This document shows, in pieces, positions 27,246 to 36,051 of a stretch of 64,000 nt of DNA. This DNA comes from CAWIVH01 sp963839475. GTDB taxonomy: Bacteria > Acidobacteriota > UBA6911. Numbering within the stretch: position 1 is the stretch's first letter; the number at the start of each line of letters is the position of its first letter. A program made the position numbers and the translations under genes. The DNA lies in the NCBI GenBank assembly GCA_963839475.1, contig CAWIVH010000017.1:806001-870000 (forward strand). The letters are read 5' to 3'. The notes below the pieces were generated by a model. That model saw nothing but the letters and a program-made list of their open reading frames with translations, was not told the DNA's origin and searched no databases.

Positions 27246-29927
27246 TCACGCGCCCGGCACTTTTTTCCGCTGCAGGGCTTCGAAGCGAGAGTGTCCCTTC
27301 AACGGGGCGAAATTCGGATCGATGCTCATCCAGGCGGGGGAAACAAAATAGGGGACATTGAGAAACTGCTCTATCCGGTCGAGGGCTTTTTCCTTTTCTC
27401 CCACGATCAGATAGATCCGGGCGAGTTGGTGCTGCATGTACGGCCCGGAGTAAGCATCCCTCGAAATCGGCAGCATTTCGATTCCGCGTTCTCCCTCTCG
27501 CATGGCCTCGTCCTTCCGGCCCAGGTAGGCCAGCGCGAGGCCGCGCATTAGGTGGACCTGGGCATCGTCTGGGGCACTGGCGGACTCGGCAGCGAAACCC
27601 CGCTCCGCCTCTTGGCTGTGCTTTTGCAGTTCCTGTTTGCGTCCGGACAGAGCGCAGATCTGGGCGAAGGCCAGCGCCAGCCCCGATGCCGATCCCTCGG
27701 TGTCCTGGATGGTCAACTTCATAAATGCCTGCTGCTGAGCATCGTCGAAAAGCCACAGCAAGTCCCAGAAAATGCCGAAATTTACCAGGATATCTTTCTC
27801 GGGGATATCCGACGACTTCTGCTTTATCCAGGCCTTCGCACCGGCGAGATCCCCGACTCCCAGATAGGTCATCGCCTTCAGCTCGGTCACAGCCACATTA
27901 CCGGGGGAGATGGAAAGCGCGTCATCAAAAACGGCACGGGCCTGTGCATAGCGCCGCATCCAGAGCAATATTGCACCGGTTCTGTAGGCCACCGTCACAG
28001 ACCGCGGATCCAGCGATCGCGCCTGTTCGGCATGGAAGAGAGCATCATCCCAGCGCCCCAGTCCCATCTCCGCGAAAACTGCCCCCATCAGGAGTTCCAC
28101 GTTGCCGTGATCCGTTGCCAGGCCTTCGCGGCACTGTTCGAGTGCACGCTGGTTGTCCTTCTCTACAGCGTTGAAATAGGAACTCATTGCAAACCGCCCT
28201 TCGGGCAGTCCGGGCGACAGCTGGAGAGACCGCTCACCGGCTGCCCGCGCGCTTCTGGCCAGAGCGGGATCGGGAATCCCATTGTAGTAAAGAGTGGACT
28301 GAAGGTGGGACAAGCGTGCCCAGGCCACGGCAAAATTGGGATCCAACTTCACCGCCTGCTGGTACTGGGCAATGGCCCGATTCAGCGTTTTGGGAGCGTT
28401 TCCGGCATCCTGCAGGATGGCGTCTCCACGCAAAAAGGCATCGTAGGCCGCAAGATTCTCGGTCGGCCGGGCTGCCAGCTGCTTCTGTTCCCGGGCTCCC
28501 AGCTTGACCTTCAGCGCAGACGCCACCCGCGACGCAATCTCACCCTGGACGGTGAAAACGTCCTCGACCACTGCATCGAAGGAGTCCTGCCAGCGCATTT
28601 CCGGCACGCCCTGACTGTTGATTTCCGACAGTTCGGGCGCGACCCGGATCCGGCTGGAACCGGTTCCCGACTTTTGCCAGCGGACCGTTCCCGAAAGCAG
28701 ATAGTTGACGCCGAGCTCCTTGGCGATGGCCTGGGGCGATTTCGAAGTCCCTTTGTAGCCGGTCATGCTGTTGCGCGAGATCACGACCAGCTGGGGCAGC
28801 GAGGCCAGCTTATTGCGGACCTCGTCCGTCACGCCGTCGGTGAAGTAGGCATCCTCGCCCGCGCCCTGGTTCTCGAATGGCAAAACAGCCATCCGGATGG
28901 AGCCTGCCGGATTCGGGCCGGGTGAGGGCATATTTATGAAAAAAAACAGGGCCGCGGCAATCACCACCATCAGGACCGCGCCGATGGCAATGGCGTGACG
29001 GGGAAGTCGGATCCGGCCCGGCTTTTTTTTGATCACGGGCAGGGGCACGCTGCCGGAGTCGCGCAACAGGCGTTTGAGTTCGGACTTCAGCTCGGCTGCG
29101 CTCTGATAGCGCAGTTCCGGCTCCTTCTCCAGCGCTCTTGCGATGACCCGTTCAAATCCTTCAGGAAGGTCGGGGTTCAGCCTGACCGGCGGCACCGGCT
29201 GGCGGTTAAGGATATTGTCGATGGTCTCGACGGTGCTCTTCCCCCGGAAGGGCAGCGCGCCCGTCGCCATTTCGTAAAGCACGACTCCCAGGGAGAAGAG
29301 GTCGCTCCTGGCGTCCACGGCTCCGCCGCGAGCCTGCTCCGGAGACATGTACGAAACCGTTCCCACGGTCGTGCCGGGCGAGGTGACTTCGCTGGCCCGA
29401 GTCGCGGTCGCCGATTCTTCCCCGGCCGAACGGGTCATCGGGGGCTGGGAAGGTTTCGCAATGCCGAAATCAAGCAGCTTGGCTTCGCCCTGCCCGGTGA
29501 CAAAAATGTTGGCCGGTTTGATGTCGCGGTGGACGATTCCTTTGGAGTGGGCCGCATCAAGCGCATCTGCAATGTGCAGGCCCAGCCTGAGAGTGCGTTC
29601 GGCGGAAAGCGGAGTGCCGGCTATCTCTTCTTTGAGCGTTTTCCCTTCCAGGAGTTCCATGACGAGGAAAGGCTGTCCGGTTTCCTCGCCGAAATCGTAG
29701 ATCGTGCAGATGTGGAGATTGTTCAACGCCGAGGCAGCCCTTGCTTCCCGCCGGAAGCGCTCGAGCGCATCGGCATTGGCGGCCATATCTTCCGGGAGAA
29801 ATTTGATCGCGACGTGTCTTCCGAGCCGCTGGTCCTCGGCCTCGAAGACGACACCCATGCCGCCACCGCCGAGTTTCCTCACGATCTTGTAGTGGGATAC
29901 CGTCTGTCCGATTTCCAGCATGGCCAC
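27246..29927 (-). CDS. Membrane Ser/Thr protein kinase with TolB-like domain and TPR repeats
   Basis: An 893-residue protein. The kinase domain (~12-275) has glycine loop 'GGGGMGVV', invariant Lys in 'VAIKFL', catalytic loop 'HRDIKPAN', 'DFGIAK' and 'SYMSPEQARG'. It is followed by a basic linker and one transmembrane helix (~312-334). Next is a domain of the adenylate-cyclase/FlgO-associated type ('MAVLPFENQG', 'FTDGVTDEVRNKL', 'YLLSGTVRW'), then a long TPR superhelix (~480-880). This kinase-TM-TPR layout is common in Acidobacteriota. The kinase is cytoplasmic and the TPR part probably senses or scaffolds partners. All catalytic residues are present. Confidence 0.93.
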   Translation of the reverse strand: MAMLEIGQTVSHYKIVRKLGGGGMGVVFEAEDQRLGRHVAIKFLPEDMAANADALERFRREARAASALNNLHICTIYDFGEETGQPFLVMELLEGKTLKEEIAGTPLSAERTLRLGLHIADALDAAHSKGIVHRDIKPANIFVTGQGEAKLLDFGIAKPSQPPMTRSAGEESATATRASEVTSPGTTVGTVSYMSPEQARGGAVDARSDLFSLGVVLYEMATGALPFRGKSTVETIDNILNRQPVPPVRLNPDLPEGFERVIARALEKEPELRYQSAAELKSELKRLLRDSGSVPLPVIKKKPGRIRLPRHAIAIGAVLMVVIAAALFFFINMPSPGPNPAGSIRMAVLPFENQGAGEDAYFTDGVTDEVRNKLASLPQLVVISRNSMTGYKGTSKSPQAIAKELGVNYLLSGTVRWQKSGTGSSRIRVAPELSEINSQGVPEMRWQDSFDAVVEDVFTVQGEIASRVASALKVKLGAREQKQLAARPTENLAAYDAFLRGDAILQDAGNAPKTLNRAIAQYQQAVKLDPNFAVAWARLSHLQSTLYYNGIPDPALARSARAAGERSLQLSPGLPEGRFAMSSYFNAVEKDNQRALEQCREGLATDHGNVELLMGAVFAEMGLGRWDDALFHAEQARSLDPRSVTVAYRTGAILLWMRRYAQARAVFDDALSISPGNVAVTELKAMTYLGVGDLAGAKAWIKQKSSDIPEKDILVNFGIFWDLLWLFDDAQQQAFMKLTIQDTEGSASGLALAFAQICALSGRKQELQKHSQEAERGFAAESASAPDDAQVHLMRGLALAYLGRKDEAMREGERGIEMLPISRDAYSGPYMQHQLARIYLIVGEKEKALDRIEQFLNVPYFVSPAWMSIDPNFAPLKGHSRFEALQRKKVPGA

Positions 29928-30302
29928 CGCCTGGTGCAGATCTATAAGCCGCGGCTATTATAGAAGTTAAATCTGCTGCCACACGACAAAAAACTGCATC
30001 CAGGGATTTGCCGCTGGACGTCGCCAGGGAACCCTTGAAGCCGGCAGGCGCCGTGGTTCATTGAGAGCGCGATGGCCAGCAGCATTTGGAGAATGTTGAT
30101 TGGATTAACTCGCTGAGTTAAATCGACGTAAATTCCAATTCACGCTGAACCAGGACAATCCGCGCACGGTCACCATAGCCTTCAGGTTGTTTTTTCAGGG
30201 GAAGAGACTAGAATCGACGCTGAACTGTTTATGTTCCTTCGCATCCCGGACATACGCGGCATTGTCGCGTTTCACCTATCAGCAAAAACTGGAGGAAATA
30301 CC
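29928..30302. other. Divergent promoter region
   Basis: 375 bases between the divergent kinase (-) and the 30303 gene (+). It contains a perfect 7-bp inverted repeat at 30105-30121 (annotated separately) and GGAGGA at 30291-30296 for the plus-strand gene. Confidence 0.5.
30105..30121. promoter_or_regulatory. Inverted repeat TTAACTC-GCT-GAGTTAA (candidate operator)
   Basis: A perfect 7-bp inverted repeat with a 3-bp spacer, in the divergent region between the kinase and the 30303 gene. The size and symmetry suit a dimeric repressor site. No regulator gene is adjacent, so the assignment is tentative. Confidence 0.35.
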
Positions 30303-31712
30303 ATGGCCGCTGATTTCTCAAGAAGAGAGTTCCTCTCTGCCGCTGCCGTGACCGCGGCAGCAGGTGTCGCTTCGACGGGCAAGATGATGGGATCATTCGA
30401 GCCGCTGCCTGCCGGAACGGACTTGCCAGTCACGCGGATCCGGAAAGTCTACCTTGCGAAGCCGGTTCCAACATGGCCTAAGCCGGACCTTGATGTTGCG
30501 GCGGAAGTACGAATGATTGACGAACGGTTGTCTGTACTGGCCGGCCGCATCCCCGGAATACGTCTGGAAGGCGGTGAGCTCTACCGGCTTCCTGAAAATG
30601 TGCCGAACTCGGCCGCAGCTCTTGGCCAGCCGGATGGTCTGCTGGTATTCAACCTCACCTCCACAGTGAATTCTCACATCGAACGCCTGGCGTCTTCTGG
30701 ATTGCCAACGGTGCTCTTCTCCCAACCTTACAGTGGGCATGACTGGTCGGCGGTGCCGGAACTGCGCGCGAAGGGACATCGAATTCTCTGTCTGGCAACA
30801 AGCGACTTCAATGAGATGCAATCCGCCCTCAGTCTGATCCGCACCGCGCACCAGATGCGCAATACCAGGATCATTTATGTGAACACATCTCCATTCAACA
30901 TTCAGGCTGCAGCACGGGTGAAGGAACGGTTGGGCACGGAGGTGCTGCACGTAGGTCCCGATCGTGTCAATGCTTCCTTCCAGTCGATCGAAACGGCTGC
31001 AGCTCTGAAGGATGCACGGGAGTGGATCGCCGGGGCCCTGCGGGTGGTGGAGCCCTCGGAGCGTGATATTGCGGACTCGAGCCGCCTGTATCTCGCCCTG
31101 CGAAAAATCATGGAGGAGGAGCGAGCTCAAGCGGTCACCATCAACTGTCTCGGTCTCTTTTCCCAGAAGCGGCTCCCCGCCTATCCCTGCCTTGCGTTCT
31201 GCAAAATGAACGATCTCGGCCTGGTCGGAGTTTGTGAGGGGGATATGGACTCGACGCTGACGCAGTTAATGTTCACCTACGCCTTTGGCGTTCCGGGTTA
31301 TGTGAGCGATCCCGTGATCGACACGTCCACGAATACGGTGATACACGCCCACTGTGTCGCCGCAACGCGAATGGATGGACCGGGAGGAGAACGCGCCCCT
31401 TACATCATTCGAAGTCACATGGAAGATAACAAAGGAGCCTCGCTGCAGGTCAAGATGCGCACGGGACAGGTGATCACAATGGCCAAACTCATCCGCCAGG
31501 ATACGATGCTGATATCTACCGGGACCATCACCGACAACCCGGAATCGGATCGTGGTTGCCGCACGAAGATTGCGACCAAAGTGGCAGACGCACGGAAACT
31601 CCTGGAAGGCTACGAAGGAGGCCTGCACCGCGTGATCTTCTATGGCGATCGAGTCCGCACAATCCGCGACCTGGGCAGCCTCATGCAATTCAAGGTAGTT
31701 GAGGAATGCTAG
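30303..31712 (+). CDS. Tat-exported protein resembling the L-fucose/L-arabinose isomerase superfamily
   Basis: About 469 residues from ATG 30303, set by GGAGGA six bases upstream. A Tat leader (SRREFLSAAAVTAAAG) is followed by a two-part fold. An N-terminal half has Rossmann-like segments ('PDGLLVFNLTS', 'GLPTVLFSQPYSG'). A C-terminal half has 'AVTINCLGLF', 'CLAFCKMNDLGLVGVCEGDMDSTLTQLM', 'HAHCVAATRM' and 'YIIRSHMEDNKGASL'. The C-terminal half resembles the fucose/arabinose isomerase C-terminal barrel, where Glu and His residues bind metal. Family members of this exported type are annotated only generally, so a sugar-metabolism role is inferred. Confidence 0.7.
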   Translation: MAADFSRREFLSAAAVTAAAGVASTGKMMGSFEPLPAGTDLPVTRIRKVYLAKPVPTWPKPDLDVAAEVRMIDERLSVLAGRIPGIRLEGGELYRLPENVPNSAAALGQPDGLLVFNLTSTVNSHIERLASSGLPTVLFSQPYSGHDWSAVPELRAKGHRILCLATSDFNEMQSALSLIRTAHQMRNTRIIYVNTSPFNIQAAARVKERLGTEVLHVGPDRVNASFQSIETAAALKDAREWIAGALRVVEPSERDIADSSRLYLALRKIMEEERAQAVTINCLGLFSQKRLPAYPCLAFCKMNDLGLVGVCEGDMDSTLTQLMFTYAFGVPGYVSDPVIDTSTNTVIHAHCVAATRMDGPGGERAPYIIRSHMEDNKGASLQVKMRTGQVITMAKLIRQDTMLISTGTITDNPESDRGCRTKIATKVADARKLLEGYEGGLHRVIFYGDRVRTIRDLGSLMQFKVVEEC

Positions 31713-31922
31713 GAAATGGTGCCGAAGCGACCACGGACGATCCCGCGTGGCGAATAGGCCCGGCGGTCCTTTGACCTTGACCGAAACTTAAGCGCAATCA
31801 GGTTTCCAGGCAATCAGGCGCCATAAGGTTACGGGAGGTCTGTGATCCTTTACTGCGCGAGATCCGGATGATTTTTCCCATTGCTTCTCGAGACAATCCG
31901 CAGGAATGTCTCTGCGGGCCTC

Positions 31923-32369
31923 TTATTTTGCCCACCCCAGAGAATCTCGCTTGGCCGCGTAGTGCCCGCCCAAATTCAGGGCAATGGCGCGTTCGCAGAG
32001 TTTCAGGGCAGCTTGGAAGTCCCCCAGCTCGGTGTAGGCTTGGATACCCCTCTCGAAACAGGTCATTCCCTCCAGCATTTCGCGATACTCATGTGGGAAG
32101 GCCGCCTCAAGGTCCGGCAGAAGGCTCAGCGATAAACCTACAGAGACAGAGCAGTCTTCCCACAACCTGCACTGGGCTTGGGCCTCTGCCAACAGGTCGT
32201 ATGCAACCGCCTTTACCGCGTTGGGCATGCTCGCCTGCCCCTCGAAGGCGCGGCGCAGATATTTCAGGGCGGATTCCGGCCCCCCGAATGCAGCCTCGCG
32301 GTGACCCGCCAGCAGATCTCTCAGGAAGTCCTTGACCGACTTGCGGATGGGTTCCTGTCGCTTCCCCAT
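31923..32369 (-). CDS. Small TPR-like hypothetical protein
   Basis: About 148 residues. The start at 32369 is preferred over an upstream in-frame ATG because GGAGGG precedes it. The sequence is all-helical with paired helices typical of tetratricopeptide folds ('AVAYDLLAEAQAQCRLWED', 'QAYTELGDFQAALKLCERAI'). No catalytic motif. It may act as a protein-interaction adaptor; nothing in the context identifies a partner, although TPR-bearing kinases flank it. Confidence 0.55.
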   Translation of the reverse strand: MGKRQEPIRKSVKDFLRDLLAGHREAAFGGPESALKYLRRAFEGQASMPNAVKAVAYDLLAEAQAQCRLWEDCSVSVGLSLSLLPDLEAAFPHEYREMLEGMTCFERGIQAYTELGDFQAALKLCERAIALNLGGHYAAKRDSLGWAK

Positions 32370-32646
32370 GAGCCCTCCGTATGTATGCATGGAACGAGGA
32401 TTACTTAATACCACGTTTCATTTTGCAGTCAACCGCCGCCGTAGGATCGCTGAACGACGCGAGCCGGCTTGATCCTTGGGATACGATTTTGATGTCCAGG
32501 AGATTTGGCCTGGCAAACTGCACCAAACCTATCCCGGGATTCAGAAATCTTCGAGACAACTATCCGGGGCGCATGCCTTGCTGGAATGTCCGATATTCTC
32601 ACCCAGGTGCAGCGGATTCGGCTACCCTGGCGCTAACCGATTCGAC

Positions 32647-32652
32647 TATAAT
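32647..32652 (+). promoter_or_regulatory. Candidate -10 box TATAAT
   Basis: A consensus TATAAT about 190 bases before the kinase start and 60 bases before the candidate small ORF. No matching -35 hexamer at normal spacing, so weak support. Confidence 0.25.
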
Positions 32653-32711
32653 CAGGCCGAATTCACGCCTTTCTGATTGCAGCGCGCACATTGCCAGTGG
32701 AGGCCTTCTCC

Positions 32712-32834
32712 ATGATTGGCGGTACCGTTTCGCACGATCAGATCCTCCACAAATTCAGTCATGACACCGGACAGCTTGCCCACATCAAACGCCAAGCAGA
32801 ATTCTGGCAACTGCAGGAACTGCAGCGGGGGTAG
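32712..32834 (+). CDS. Possible small ORF upstream of the kinase
   Basis: Forty codons (MIGGTVSHDQIL... to QELQRG, stop TAG) with GGAGG eight bases before the ATG and only five bases between its stop and the kinase start codon. The composition looks protein-like (amphipathic, Q/H-rich) but no family is recognised. It could be a leader peptide coupled to the kinase, or chance. Confidence 0.3.
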   Translation: MIGGTVSHDQILHKFSHDTGQLAHIKRQAEFWQLQELQRG

Positions 32835-32839
32835 CAGCA

Positions 32840-33871
32840 ATGGATCCGGAACGGTGGAAGCAAATCAGTAAGGTCTATCACTCGGCTCTGAAACTCGAGT
32901 CCGATCAGCGGGAGGCATTTCTTGAAGAAGGCTGCGGCGGCGATGAGTCCCTCCTCAAAGAAGTGGAATCGCTCCTCGCGTGCGACGGCCGGGCTGAACA
33001 ATTTATTGAAAATCCTGCCATGGACCTGGCTGCCCAGGTCATGGCCAGGGATCGGGGAAATACGAACTCCGAAAGCCGGATAGGTCAGAGTCTGGCTCAC
33101 TATCGCATCCTCGAAAAGATCGGGGAAGGCGGAATGGGGGTCGTCTATCGTGCGAAGGACACCCGTCTCGATCGCCAGGTGGCCATCAAAGCGCTGCCTG
33201 ATGTTTTCGCTGCAGATCCAGATCGACTGGCCAGGTTCGAGCGCGAGGCCAAGATTCTGGCCACGCTCAATCACCCGAACATCGCCGCCATTCACGGCCT
33301 TGAAGAGTCCGATGGCAAACGCTTCCTGGTTCTGGAACTGGTTGAGGGAAAGACGCTGGCCGAACGGCTGAAAAAGGGGAGGATCCCGCTGGATGAGACG
33401 CTCGAAATCTGCCATCAGATTGCCGTCGGGCTTGAAGCGGCGCATGAAAAAGGCATCATCCACCGAGACCTGAAGCCGTCCAATATCAAGCTCACGCCGG
33501 AAGGAAAGGTCAAGATCCTGGACTTCGGGCTGGCTCGGGTATTCCTGAATCAGCATTCGGAGCCTGACCCGGTGCAATCGTCGGGTGAGGCAGAGTCGAT
33601 GACGCGCCCAGGTGTCGTGCTCGGTACGGCGACTTACATGAGTCCTGAACAAGCTAATGCCAAGCCGGTAGACAAGCGGACGGACATTTGGGCATTCGGT
33701 TGCCTTTTATATGAATGCCTGACTGGAGCACCCCCCTTTGGAGGAGAGACGGTCACCGAGATTCTGGCTGCGGTAATCCGGGAAGAGCCGAATTGGGACG
33801 CGCTGCCGCCGATGACGCCTCGCATCATTCGAAGACTTATTCGAGCGCTGCCTGCGAAAGAATGCACATGA
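32840..33871 (+). CDS. Ser/Thr protein kinase, N-terminal half of a frameshifted kinase-propeller gene
   Basis: Encodes an N-terminal helical region (~1-75, 'ERWKQISKVYHSALKLE', 'LACDGRAEQFIE') typical of acidobacterial kinases that travel with ECF sigma factors, then a kinase domain (~90-335). The kinase motifs are 'GEGGMGVVYRAKD', 'VAIKALP', 'HRDLKPSN', 'DFGLAR', 'TYMSPEQ' and 'DIWAFGCLLYE'. At 33836-33842 the frame changes: the expected RRLFERCL becomes RRLIRALP and stops at 33871. Removing one A at 33839 would join it to the 33876 frame. The two halves together would make a normal ~958-residue kinase-TM-propeller protein. A true frameshift or an assembly error are both possible. Confidence 0.8.
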   Translation: MDPERWKQISKVYHSALKLESDQREAFLEEGCGGDESLLKEVESLLACDGRAEQFIENPAMDLAAQVMARDRGNTNSESRIGQSLAHYRILEKIGEGGMGVVYRAKDTRLDRQVAIKALPDVFAADPDRLARFEREAKILATLNHPNIAAIHGLEESDGKRFLVLELVEGKTLAERLKKGRIPLDETLEICHQIAVGLEAAHEKGIIHRDLKPSNIKLTPEGKVKILDFGLARVFLNQHSEPDPVQSSGEAESMTRPGVVLGTATYMSPEQANAKPVDKRTDIWAFGCLLYECLTGAPPFGGETVTEILAAVIREEPNWDALPPMTPRIIRRLIRALPAKECT

Positions 33872-33875
33872 GAGG

Positions 33876-35717
33876 ATGCACGATATCGCGGACGCTCGCT
33901 TTGAGATCGAGGATGGCCTGAAGGAGCCAAAAGGAGCCGTGCCCGTCAACAAGCCTGGGGTGCAAGGAAAGCGGCAGCGCGCAGCGCTGGTTTTGACTGG
34001 CTGCCTTATCCTTACAATCGTGGGAGGCATTCTTTATTGGCGTGTTTTTATGCAGCCGCGAGCTTACATTTTGCCAGTTGAACGTTTGCACGTGGCGCTG
34101 ACCGGTACGGGGCTTTCGCCTCCTACCGAAGTGGCGATTTCGCCTGACGGCATGACAATCGTTTTTCGCGCGACGGAGGGGGAGCAATCGCGACTCTACG
34201 TCCGCGGCCTCCACGATTGGGGAATCAGAGCATTGGAAGGTACCGAAGGTGCCTCCAATCCCTGTTTTTCGCCCGATGGCGAATCGGTGGCCTTCATGTC
34301 GACAAAAGGCCTCCAGCGCGTTCAGGTAAAAGGCGGGGCGCCTGTGTCCATCCTGGCAAACGCCGTCTCTGACCGTGTGGCCGAGGGTGGCATGAGTTGG
34401 AATCGCGATGGAATCATTTTGTTCTCCCAGAGGGCAACACAATACGTTGGAGTATGGAGTGTGCCGGCCAAGGGTGGGGCGCCGGAGTTGTTGGTCGCGC
34501 CGGATAAGGACAGCGGCGTGTATTATCTCTGGCCTCAAATGCTTCCTGACGGCCATGCGGTTTTGTTCACTATCATGGACCGTGGGCGTACCAGTATAGC
34601 TGCCTTCTCGCTCCGAGAGGGCAAATTGACGACGCTGGTGGGAGAGGGATCTAAGGCCCGCTACCTTCCGGTCACAGGCCATTTGATCTACCAATCGGAA
34701 GGCCACATGTTTGGCGTTCCTTTTGATCCGCAAAAACTGGCACTTCTGGGCGAGCCGAATCCGGCAGCGCTGGATTTGAGCGATACCCGGCCGACGGCTG
34801 GCGCATTTGACATTTCGCTTACGGGCAGCCTTGTTTACGTTCCCGCCACCACTGCGAGCCTGGTATGGAAAGATCGGAACGAGGTTGCGACGCCGCTCCC
34901 GCTAAAGTTGGAGGGACGATCGGGTATTCTTGATCTCTCTCCCGACGGTCACCACGCTGTCTTTACTCTTGCGAGGGGCTCGGCGGTTCAGTTGTACACT
35001 GCAAACCTCGACGGCGATATCGCCCTAACCCGGCTTACAACGGGCGACGCCGATACATTCGGTGTGTTCACGCCCGATGGAAAGGAGATACTGTTCACCT
35101 CAGCCGCCATGGACGGCCGCTACAACATCTTTTCCACTCGCGCGGATGGAAGCGGTCTGCCTATCCGACAGACGAACAGCCCTAATTGGCAGAAAGCGAC
35201 GTCGGTTGGACCGGGTTCCCCGGGAGATGTCTTTTTGTTCAACGAAATGGTGTCCGGCAGCATTGACATCCGTCAGCAGCGTTTGGGTAGCCCGGAAACG
35301 GCGCGCTCGATTATCGAGACGCCAGCTGACGAGTTGGAGGGCGCTTTCTCTCCCGATGGCCACTGGATTGCCTATGAATCAAATGCCTCGGGCCATTATG
35401 AAGTCTACGTGAAAGGATACCCGGATGGGCCGAGGAGAGTAGTATCCATAAACGGCGGCCGGCGGCCGGTTTGGAATCCACGGGGCGGTGAGCTTTTCTA
35501 TCAGATTTCGACGGCGGTTTTCGCCGTGCAGATTGTAAACGGCGTCCGCGTAGGCGTCCCGCGGCGGCTTTTCGAACGGTCGGACGCACTCGAACGCAAC
35601 TGGGACGTGGCACCGGATGGGGAGCGATTTCTCGTGGCTCAGAACACACGCCCGCCGCAAATCAACGTCATCACCAACTGGATCGAGGAGCTCAAGCGCC
35701 TCTGCCCCACCAAATGA
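33876..35717 (+). CDS. TolB/PD40-type propeller, C-terminal half of the frameshifted kinase gene
   Basis: In the frame following 33839 the sequence reads FERCLRKN then 'HERMHDIADARFEIEDG', the conserved end of the kinase domain, so this is the continuation of the 32840 gene. It has one transmembrane helix (about 33990-34050), then a WD40-like/PD40 propeller with repeated 'SPDG' blades ('ISPDGMTIVFRA', 'FSPDGESVAFMS', 'LSPDGHHAVF', 'FSPDGHWIAYES'). It ends 'TNWIEELKRLCPTK', the standard tail of this kinase family and shared with the 57048 locus. The propeller probably lies outside the membrane as a sensor. On its own it has no kinase activity. Confidence 0.8.
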   Translation: MHDIADARFEIEDGLKEPKGAVPVNKPGVQGKRQRAALVLTGCLILTIVGGILYWRVFMQPRAYILPVERLHVALTGTGLSPPTEVAISPDGMTIVFRATEGEQSRLYVRGLHDWGIRALEGTEGASNPCFSPDGESVAFMSTKGLQRVQVKGGAPVSILANAVSDRVAEGGMSWNRDGIILFSQRATQYVGVWSVPAKGGAPELLVAPDKDSGVYYLWPQMLPDGHAVLFTIMDRGRTSIAAFSLREGKLTTLVGEGSKARYLPVTGHLIYQSEGHMFGVPFDPQKLALLGEPNPAALDLSDTRPTAGAFDISLTGSLVYVPATTASLVWKDRNEVATPLPLKLEGRSGILDLSPDGHHAVFTLARGSAVQLYTANLDGDIALTRLTTGDADTFGVFTPDGKEILFTSAAMDGRYNIFSTRADGSGLPIRQTNSPNWQKATSVGPGSPGDVFLFNEMVSGSIDIRQQRLGSPETARSIIETPADELEGAFSPDGHWIAYESNASGHYEVYVKGYPDGPRRVVSINGGRRPVWNPRGGELFYQISTAVFAVQIVNGVRVGVPRRLFERSDALERNWDVAPDGERFLVAQNTRPPQINVITNWIEELKRLCPTK

Positions 35718-36051
35718 GGGCAGCTGACCACAATCCGTTTTCCATATAACTCTGACCAAACAGCGATGCCGAAATGCTCCTGAACCCAGAGTTCCAGCGA
35801 TGTTCCGATACTTCGAAAAGTGATCTCGGAAGGCATGCGCCGCAAATCCTTCCAGCCACCGCGGCATCCGTAACGGCCAATAAAAACCCAGAGTCCACGG
35901 AATGCCGAAGAATTTTCCGGCGGAGGGAGCTGTGCACGCGGAGATCGGTGCCGGTTTACTTCAGTTGTAAACCACGTTTGCGGGTCGGATCCAGAGGAAG
36001 GAGCCCCTGCACGACGCCAACCGCGCGGGAATCAGGAGAGCTTTCATCGCC
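35718..36051. other. Convergent intergenic region
   Basis: No gene recognised. The missing C-terminus of the adjacent minus-strand deacylase is not found here in any frame, so it was deleted and not merely frameshifted. Confidence 0.4.

Larger units (their letters stand above)
32370..32839. other. Region upstream of a kinase gene with a candidate small ORF and -10 box
   Basis: Holds TATAAT at 32647-32652 and a possible 40-codon ORF at 32712-32834, annotated separately. Nothing else recognised. Confidence 0.4.

Noticed and set aside
27552..28925. 457-codon open frame antisense to the kinase-TPR gene
   Set aside because: Composition is what a GC-rich antisense frame gives; no motif, and the sense gene is a clear kinase with all residues.
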